Positions 6,258 to 12,421 of a stretch of 12,421 nucleotides of DNA are shown piece after piece (within the stretch, counting starts at the first letter, position 1; each line of letters opens with the position of its first letter). The position numbers were made by a program, and so were the translations under genes. The notes below the pieces were generated by a model that was not told where the DNA came from, ran no database searches, and was given only the letters and a program-made list of their open reading frames with translations. The stretch is taken from assembly GCA_964609625.1 (NCBI GenBank), contig CAZSRS010000070.1, forward strand, positions 1-12,421. Direction: 5' to 3'. The DNA is from G963674665 sp964609625 (GTDB taxonomy: Bacteria > Desulfobacterota > Desulfovibrionia > Desulfovibrionales > Desulfovibrionaceae).

Positions 6258-6509
6258 ATGTCTACCTCCTTGGAAGCCATCGGCGCGACCATTCGCACGC
6301 GACGCAAGGCCCTGGGCCTGAGCCAGACCGAGCTGGGGCGCATGGCCGGCGTGCCGCGAACCGTGATTTCGAGCCTCGAACGCAACGCGTACATGGAACT
6401 CGGCGTGCGCAAGGTTGACCGCGTGGCCACGGCACTGGGTCTGGAGCTGTGTCTGCGCGAGGCTTCGCCCCTGCCCACCCTCGACGAACTGCTGCGGGAA
6501 GCGGAATGA
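6258..6509 (+). CDS. hipB: HipB-like antitoxin, XRE-family DNA-binding protein
   Basis: This 83-residue protein is a single helix-turn-helix domain. TIRTRRKALGLSQTELGRMA (11-30) contains the first two helices, and GVPRTVISSLERN (31-43) carries the recognition helix. The tail (LREASPLPTLDELLREAE) is the kind of short acidic extension that contacts the toxin. HipB dimers bind operator DNA, neutralise HipA and corepress the operon with it. I chose the ATG at 6258 because GGAGG at 6246-6250 is seven bases upstream and the promoter lies at 6187-6215. A longer frame from 6108 would start upstream of that promoter. The gene ends 28 bases before hipA. Size and order match the classical module. The E. 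coli HipB tail sequence is not conserved here, as is usual. Confidence 0.9.
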   Translation: MSTSLEAIGATIRTRRKALGLSQTELGRMAGVPRTVISSLERNAYMELGVRKVDRVATALGLELCLREASPLPTLDELLREAE

Positions 6510-6537
6510 GCATGCACACGCTGTCCGCGAGGCTGCC

Positions 6538-7821
6538 ATGACAAGGGATTCGCTGTATGTCCTGGCCGGGGGCGCCCCAGTCGGTGTGTTGTCGCGTCGC
6601 CCAACGCGGCCGCGGGGGACGAGTTTTGTCTATGGAGCGCACACTCTGCCGGAAGCGCAGGTCTCGTTGACCATGCCCGTGCGGCCCGAGAGCTGGGACA
6701 TGGACCATGGCCTGCATCCTGTCTTTGAAATGAACCTGCCCGAGGGGCTGCTTCGCGACTGGCTGATCAAGCTCTTTTCCAAGGCACTGGAAGGGGGGGA
6801 GGTGGACGACTTCCGCCTGCTGCAACTGACCGGCCACGCGCAGCTCGGCAGGCTGCGCTTCTCGGTTCGTGAAGACGCTCCCTCTGTCATCACGCAAGCG
6901 CCCCCAGCCATGGACTGGAAAGAGCTGGTGTCCGCCTACAGTGCGGCCGGCGCCGAGGAGTTGTTCGAGCATCTGTTGCGGACCTACGCCGTGCATTCCG
7001 GTCTGTCCGGCGTGCAGCCCAAGGTGCTGGTCCCTGTGGCCCAGGCCAGGGAGCGTCTGTCTTCCGGGCAGCCCGACCGTGCCACGATTCATGACGCAAC
7101 GCACATCGTCAAGGCCTGGAGCGAATTCCCGGAACTGGCGACCAATGAATATCTCTGCCTGACAGCCGCGCGCGAGGCCGGCCTGCCTGTGTGCCAGGCT
7201 ACCCTGTCCGAGGATGGCCGCCTGCTCGTGGTGGACCGCTTCGACCTCGTTTCCAGAGACGATGCCGACACGGAAGGGGGAGGAGGCTATCTCGGCTTCG
7301 AGGACTTCTGCGTGCTGCAGGGCAAGCAAGGGGCGCGCAAGTACGTGGGCAGCTACGAAAAGGCCGCGCAGACCATGGGGCGCTTTGTGGCACCCGCCCT
7401 ATCCACAAACGCGCTGGCCTTTATTTTCGACTCCCTGGTCTTTTCCATCGCCATCCGCAACGGCGACGCACACCTGAAGAACTTTGGCGTGCTCTACGCC
7501 AGGCCGGTCCATGACGCGGTCGTGCCCGCCCCTGTCTATGACGTGGTCACCACAACGGCCTACCTGTCCGGGGACCAGATGGCGCTCACACTCGATGGCT
7601 CCAAGAAATGGCCGGACGCAAAGCGCCTGCTCAACTTCGGCGTCACGCGCTGCGGCCTTTCTCCGGTCAGGGCTAAACAATCCCTGGAGCGCATCGCATC
7701 GGCCCTGCACGTCACCATACCGGAGATCGAACGCCACATGCGGGACCGGCCCGGGTTCAAGGCCGTGGGCACGGCCATGCTCGCTGCCTGGCGTGAGGGT
7801 GCGGCGCAGCTTCGGGCGTAA
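6538..7821 (+). CDS. hipA: HipA-like serine/threonine kinase toxin
   Basis: This 427-residue protein is close to the family's usual length of about 440. The N-terminal subdomain (1-110) precedes the kinase core. Visible kinase features are the phosphorylation/G-loop region SGLSGVQPK (154-162), Lys192 in HIVKAWS, ATNEY (201-205), VVDRFD (231-236), EDF (255-257), the catalytic loop NGDAHLKN (308-315, Asp310) and PVYD (332-335) for metal binding. All key residues are present, so the toxin looks active. Characterised HipA kinases phosphorylate glutamyl-tRNA synthetase and induce growth arrest and persistence; the target here is not known. GAGG at 6529-6532 lies five bases before the ATG at 6538. 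The upstream in-frame extension overlaps hipB and is rejected. The hairpin at 7984-8023 may end the transcript. Confidence 0.93.
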   Translation: MTRDSLYVLAGGAPVGVLSRRPTRPRGTSFVYGAHTLPEAQVSLTMPVRPESWDMDHGLHPVFEMNLPEGLLRDWLIKLFSKALEGGEVDDFRLLQLTGHAQLGRLRFSVREDAPSVITQAPPAMDWKELVSAYSAAGAEELFEHLLRTYAVHSGLSGVQPKVLVPVAQARERLSSGQPDRATIHDATHIVKAWSEFPELATNEYLCLTAAREAGLPVCQATLSEDGRLLVVDRFDLVSRDDADTEGGGGYLGFEDFCVLQGKQGARKYVGSYEKAAQTMGRFVAPALSTNALAFIFDSLVFSIAIRNGDAHLKNFGVLYARPVHDAVVPAPVYDVVTTTAYLSGDQMALTLDGSKKWPDAKRLLNFGVTRCGLSPVRAKQSLERIASALHVTIPEIERHMRDRPGFKAVGTAMLAAWREGAAQLRA

Positions 7822-7983
7822 GTGTGCGAAGCAAGAGGCTACCCTTTCCGCCTTCTGAACAATGAAAACGTCTCCGCGCACGATGGTGGAGGATGTCGCT
7901 TCACCTCTTGAAATATGTAGCAGAACATGGCATTCTCTGTTGAAGACTTTGCCCACGATACGCACAATTTGAGGCAAGCACCG

Positions 7984-8027
7984 TGACGGCAGGTTGTGAC
8001 CTTTTCAGGTCAAGGTGCCGTCATTTC
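7984..8027 (+). terminator. Long hairpin after hipA, probable weak terminator
   Basis: Outer arms TGACGGCA (7984-7991) and TGCCGTCA (8016-8023) pair perfectly, as do inner arms TGACCT and AGGTCA around a TTTC loop, with an uneven internal loop between. Only TTTC follows, so termination may be inefficient. The 320-base gap from 7822 to 8141 holds this hairpin and otherwise no plus-strand gene. I could not identify a good promoter for the next gene in it. Confidence 0.5.
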
Positions 8028-8141
8028 GATGTGTTGATGGCTTTGTTGATAGAATCGAGTTTGTCCAAGTGGCTGGGTTGTCGGTTTTCATAGTGGAATC
8101 CATCTCCTGTTAACCCTCCATGCTCCAGCACGAGGTACGTC

Positions 8142-9134
8142 ATGTTCGCAGGCAAACTGTTCCAGGCAAAGGGCGTGTGGTCTTGTTTGATGACGGTGGG
8201 CATGTCTCTTCTTATTGTATCTGCCATGGCCAATGACTCCAGTGGCATGAAGATAGCAGAGTATGTCAAGCTGCATAAAGATAGCAATATAGTAGCAAAA
8301 GATGATTACATATCATTCTATGGAGTGATGATTATTCCAGACCAGAACAAGGATTGGGAGACAGAAATGCTTGGGTGCTCTCCAATTGTTGCCACGTATG
8401 GCAAGCACAAGATCATCGACCCCGGGACCCCTTCTTTGGACGGTGATCTAGAAAACGATTTGTTTTGTGCAGGAAATTTGATTGACTTTTCTGTGGTTGC
8501 AATGGACTTTCCGGAAAAGGGCATGATCTCCATGGCACTTGACATGGCTGACCTCTATCGGCGAGGTGCATATACCGTTCAACTTTTCACGGTATGGCAG
8601 GGCAAGATAGTAACGACCAGGTATTATGGCATGGGGTCGACTAATTTCCTGGGTCCCCTGGGTCAGGTGTTCGGAGAAGAACAAGGTTTGGTGCCCACGT
8701 GGAATGCCCTATGGGATATTTGTGGTCTGGGCGAAAAATGTCCGCATATTTGTTTTCAGTGTCCAGGTTGCGTGGCGAATACCGTGCACTACATCGCATT
8801 TAGCAATGGGAAATGGGCGTATACTAAACCAGGAGAATTCAAGACAGCCTACAGGAACCTCTACGATATAACTAAAGGTTATGTTGATAAGTTTGCAATG
8901 AAAACAGGCATGAGCTATATGGAGCTCTTTTCAAATTCCGACACTCAGGGTGATTTCTTATGGTATCTCTCACACCTGATATATTACTCTGTCATGGAAG
9001 GGCTCTCTGATGCAGAGTGCATGGAGCGCCTGAAGCAGTACACCTCTCCCGAGTGCGGCAGGGAATTCCTTTCCCAAATCAGGGAAGACGCGGTTGGAAT
9101 GTCTCAAATACAGATGACCACCGAGGTGTATTGA
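8142..9134 (+). CDS. Predicted secreted Cys-rich protein of unknown function, atypically low GC
   Basis: I do not recognise a family. The 330-residue product begins with a signal-peptide-like segment: basic residues to 10, hydrophobic core about 13-28, and VSAMA followed by ND. This predicts cleavage after Ala30 and export. The mature part is soluble-looking, with nine cysteines: 79, 109, 194, 200, 204, 207, 210, 293 and 305. They include the dense cluster CGLGEKCPHICFQCPGC (194-210), with CxxC and CxxxC spacings that could form disulfides or hold a metal. Aromatic residues are abundant. GAGG at 8132-8135 precedes the ATG by six bases. Base composition and codon use are clearly AT-richer than hipA and clpB, suggesting recent transfer. 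A later start (Met17 or Met36) is possible and would remove part or all of the signal. Confidence 0.72.
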   Translation: MFAGKLFQAKGVWSCLMTVGMSLLIVSAMANDSSGMKIAEYVKLHKDSNIVAKDDYISFYGVMIIPDQNKDWETEMLGCSPIVATYGKHKIIDPGTPSLDGDLENDLFCAGNLIDFSVVAMDFPEKGMISMALDMADLYRRGAYTVQLFTVWQGKIVTTRYYGMGSTNFLGPLGQVFGEEQGLVPTWNALWDICGLGEKCPHICFQCPGCVANTVHYIAFSNGKWAYTKPGEFKTAYRNLYDITKGYVDKFAMKTGMSYMELFSNSDTQGDFLWYLSHLIYYSVMEGLSDAECMERLKQYTSPECGREFLSQIREDAVGMSQIQMTTEVY

Positions 9135-9162
9135 ACCAGGAGTTGGCTGCTGGGAGAAGCTC

Positions 9163-9183
9163 TTCAGGCGACGTGAGCCTGAA
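9163..9183. other. Small inverted repeat after the secreted-protein gene
   Basis: TTCAGGC (9163-9169) and GCCTGAA (9177-9183) pair around a seven-base loop, 28 bases after the stop codon. No T-run follows, so at best it is a weak or factor-assisted terminator. The remaining bases to 9281 show nothing I can assign. Confidence 0.35.
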
Positions 9184-9281
9184 TCGCGGCAGGCGGGCCG
9201 TGTTTAGGAATAGGCCGGCCCTGGCTATGCGGAGCGGAGCGATCATTGCCAATACCCAGATAACGCAGTCGATCGCCCATG

Positions 9282-9325
9282 AAAACGCCCGCCGCACCCC
9301 AGAAGACTCAGGGACGCGGCGGGCG
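9282..9325 (-). terminator. Second copy of the clpB terminator, now downstream of higBA
   Basis: Arms CGCCCGCCGC (9286-9295) and GCGGCGGGCG (9316-9325) form a ten-base GC stem. On the minus strand it is followed by TTTT (9282-9285). The segment 9283-9342 differs from 10310-10369 at only one position (9306). Leftward transcripts from higBA would end here. Confidence 0.75.
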
Positions 9326-9488
9326 TGAGTGTTCCTCGGGCTTTTAGGCGCCTATTCCCCCTCCGTCTCCACGGTCTCGGTGCGGAAGACCAGCCTGCTC
9401 CCAGCAACGTCCAGAGTCACGTCCTGGCCGTCCCGCAGGGCGCCCTTGATCAGCTCCCTGGCCAGGAGCTTGAGCAGCACCACCTCGT
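9283..9488 (-). repeat. Direct repeat of the clpB 3' end (diverged copy)
   Basis: This segment repeats clpB sequence 10310-10497 joined to 10680-10705, in the same orientation. The first 60 bases are nearly identical, while the coding part is more diverged and has a one-base indel near the stop. The two copies flank the higBA operon. Confidence 0.85.
9352..9488 (-). pseudogene. clpB C-terminal remnant with 63-codon in-frame deletion
   Basis: The minus strand reads EVVLLKLLARELIKGALRDG and continues to RLVFRTETVETEGE, ending in TAG at 9352-9354. The intact clpB reads EVVLFKPLL at its residues near the sensor region, and LARELIKGTLRDG to RLVFRTESAEAGER at the end. The remnant joins these two places directly. 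The junction falls at CAGGAGC (9463-9469). In clpB, the identical 7-mer CAGGGGC occurs at 10491 and 10680, exactly 189 bases apart, which suggests deletion between short repeats. The frame is kept, but the upstream frame meets a stop at 9538-9540 without an ATG, so no product is expected. It could instead derive from a lost clpB paralogue rather than from this clpB. Confidence 0.8.
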
Positions 9489-9511
9489 GCTTGGGGCTTT
9501 CTTCCTGTACA

Positions 9512-9805
9512 TCAAACGGGCCGTGGCTCGTGCCTTGTCAATTTTTCCGGAGAAAAAGTTTTTCGCGCCCGAGCAAGATCATACTGCATTTGAAGCTTGA
9601 GCCATATTTCAGGCGTTCCGCCGAACACATGGGCAAGCCTCAAGGCCATCGCTGGCGAAACCCCCATTTTCTCATTCAACAAAGCCGAGAAGTTAGGCCG
9701 TGATATGTTCAAACTCTTCGCGGCCTCCGTTACCGTCAAGCCCAAGGCGTCCAGGCACCGAAGCCTGATGATCTTTCCCGGGTGGGTAGGATTGTCCTTG
9801 CTCAT
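9512..9805 (-). CDS. higA: HigA-like antitoxin, XRE-family DNA-binding protein
   Basis: This 97-residue protein matches HigA/VapI-type antidotes. It opens with NPTHPGKIIR (5-14), the usual start of the family. The helix-turn-helix follows: LTVTEAAKSLNISRPNFSAL at 23-42. The typical ending GTPEIWLKLQMQYDLARAR is at 63-81. The last 16 residues after ARAR are a tail that is not conserved and may come from the insertion junction. HigA binds the toxin and represses the operon. The ATG at 9803-9805 has GAGGGG upstream and begins nine bases after the higB stop. This is the toxin-first order characteristic of higBA. Its stop lies 23 bases from the clpB remnant. Confidence 0.9.
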   Translation of the reverse strand: MSKDNPTHPGKIIRLRCLDALGLTVTEAAKSLNISRPNFSALLNEKMGVSPAMALRLAHVFGGTPEIWLKLQMQYDLARARKTFSPEKLTRHEPRPV

Positions 9806-9814
9806 GTTTTCCCC

Positions 9815-10093
9815 TCAGTGGTAATCCACAAGATCGACGTTTGTGACGTCCGTCCCTTCAAATTCAAAGACAATGCGCCAATTCCCCGAAAGGGTCATGG
9901 ACCATTGCCCTTTTCGGTCTCCCTTGAGCGGATGAAGGCGAAAGCCGTGGATGTCCAAATCTTCGGGAGCTTGCGCAACGTTCAGCATGTCGAGAACGCT
10001 TTCAACTACTTCGGCAAGCTTCGGGTTCACGCCTCGACGGTCGTCATCCTCAAAAAGCCGTTTGAGACCTTTGTGCCGAAACTTAACGATCAT
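9815..10093 (-). CDS. higB: HigB-like toxin, RelE-superfamily mRNA interferase
   Basis: This 92-residue protein fits the HigB (PF05015) family in size and motif order. Those are FRHKGLKRLFEDDD (5-18), PKLAEVVESVLDMLNVA (24-40), the core LHPLKGDRKGQWSM (53-66), NWRIVFEFEG (71-80), and an end of VDLVDYH. HigB toxins cut mRNA at the ribosome and stop translation. The conserved basic and aromatic residues of the active site region (Lys57, Arg60, Trp72, Arg73) are present, so it is probably active. I chose the ATG at 10091-10093 because family members begin with a similar short strand and the palindromic operator lies just upstream at 10099-10123. The longer frame from 10156 would run through the operator. 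Confidence 0.9.
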   Translation of the reverse strand: MIVKFRHKGLKRLFEDDDRRGVNPKLAEVVESVLDMLNVAQAPEDLDIHGFRLHPLKGDRKGQWSMTLSGNWRIVFEFEGTDVTNVDLVDYH

Positions 10094-10098
10094 AACCC

Positions 10099-10123
10099 AC
10101 TGTAGCACGTCACATGATACAGT
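10099..10123. promoter_or_regulatory. 25-bp palindromic operator of higBA
   Basis: Perfect outer arms ACTGTA (10099-10104) and TACAGT (10118-10123) enclose a largely symmetric centre, with CA, GT, AC and TG pairs matching across the axis at 10111. The site ends five bases before the higB start codon, the expected place for HigA autorepression. On the minus strand, TTGTAC and TACAGT are spaced 17 bases and might be the promoter, but it is a poor match and would give an almost leaderless transcript. Confidence 0.65.
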
Positions 10124-10164
10124 ACAAGATGCGTAAGCCCCTCTCATTTCGAGCAACCGAAGGA

Positions 10165-10194
10165 ACGGAGGGAGAGGGCACGGAGGGAGAAGCG
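10165..10194 (+). repeat. Two-copy 15-bp tandem repeat
   Basis: ACGGAGGGAGA recurs with a 15-base period (CGGAGGGAGA at 10166-10175 and 10181-10190). It lies between higB and the clpB terminator. The whole 10124-10309 stretch contains no gene I can support. Confidence 0.6.
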
Positions 10195-10309
10195 ATTATC
10201 GGAAAGGCTTAGTGTGGTGCGCATAGTCGAGCTTGAATATTGAGCAACATTATGCAAGCTGACGCGCATCGATACGTACATTCAACAGCGCATGCAGCAC
10301 TTCCCGCAT

Positions 10310-10352
10310 AAACGCCCGCCGCACCCCAGAAGGCTCAGGGACGCGGCGGGCG
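10310..10352 (-). terminator. clpB intrinsic terminator
   Basis: A ten-base GC stem, CGCCCGCCGC (10313-10322) with GCGGCGGGCG (10343-10352), lies 27 bases after the clpB stop. TTTATG follows it on the minus strand. It is the source or sister of the copy at 9282-9325. Confidence 0.8.
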
Positions 10353-10379
10353 TGAGTGTTCCTCGGGCTCTTGGGGCGG

Positions 10380-12421
<2,042 letters not shown>

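Noticed and set aside
7822..7977. Minus-strand frame overlapping the end of hipA.
   Set aside because: No start signal, and most of its length is antisense to hipA; nothing protein-like was recognised.
10161..10194. Possible CRISPR or iteron array.
   Set aside because: Only two short copies with a 15-base period; no spacers or associated genes.
10129..10212. A 27-codon plus-strand frame with repeated Thr-Glu-Gly units.
   Set aside because: No ribosome binding site, and the repetitive peptide is explained by the 15-bp tandem repeat.

Overview
The window is GC-rich chromosomal DNA interrupted by several AT-richer patches. The mix of genes, a strong candidate sigma-54 promoter, and high-GC membrane proteins suggest a Desulfovibrio-like deltaproteobacterium. 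This is an inference from style, because no rRNA or lineage-specific marker is present.

Left part (1-3134). An AT-rich, gene-poor edge carries what looks like the last codons of a type I restriction specificity gene (HsdS) on the minus strand. To its right, on the minus strand, is a compact three-gene unit transcribed right to left: a PF03773/UPF0718 permease with a Cys/His-rich cytosolic-type loop, a TIGR03943/DUF1980 partner protein joined to it by an ATGA overlap, and a YitT-type membrane protein. The first two form the conserved pair typified by B. subtilis YcgR/YcgQ.

Middle-left (3135-6016). A divergent gene encodes a large polytopic membrane protein with a spermidine-synthase-like domain set between two membrane blocks. 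Its aminopropyltransferase active-site residues look lost. After it comes a self-contained tiny transcription unit: a GG-N10-GC sigma-54-type promoter, two overlapping genes for 55- and 29-residue single-span membrane proteins, a 3' hairpin and a clean intrinsic terminator.

Middle-right (6017-9134). A complete hipBA toxin-antitoxin operon has a near-consensus sigma-70 promoter and an inverted repeat over the -10. A 40-base hairpin follows hipA. Next is a visibly lower-GC orphan gene for a predicted secreted, Cys-rich protein of unknown function.

Right part (9135-12421). clpB (disaggregase, N-terminus outside the window) runs on the minus strand and ends at a strong hairpin terminator. Directly downstream is a higBA toxin-antitoxin operon with a 25-bp palindromic operator, followed by a second copy of the clpB 3' end and its terminator. 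In that second copy the coding part has diverged and lost 63 codons in frame, while the terminator segment is 59/60 identical to the real one. The higBA module therefore sits between direct repeats of the clpB tail and ends its transcript at a duplicated clpB terminator.

Overall, core-type genes (clpB, the permease unit) alternate with accessory cargo: two toxin-antitoxin systems, an orphan secreted protein and gene remnants. That is how a small, repeatedly invaded accessory segment would look. No transposase, integrase, tRNA, rRNA or CRISPR array was seen. The observations most worth following are the sigma-54-driven pair of tiny membrane proteins and the duplicated clpB tail around higBA.
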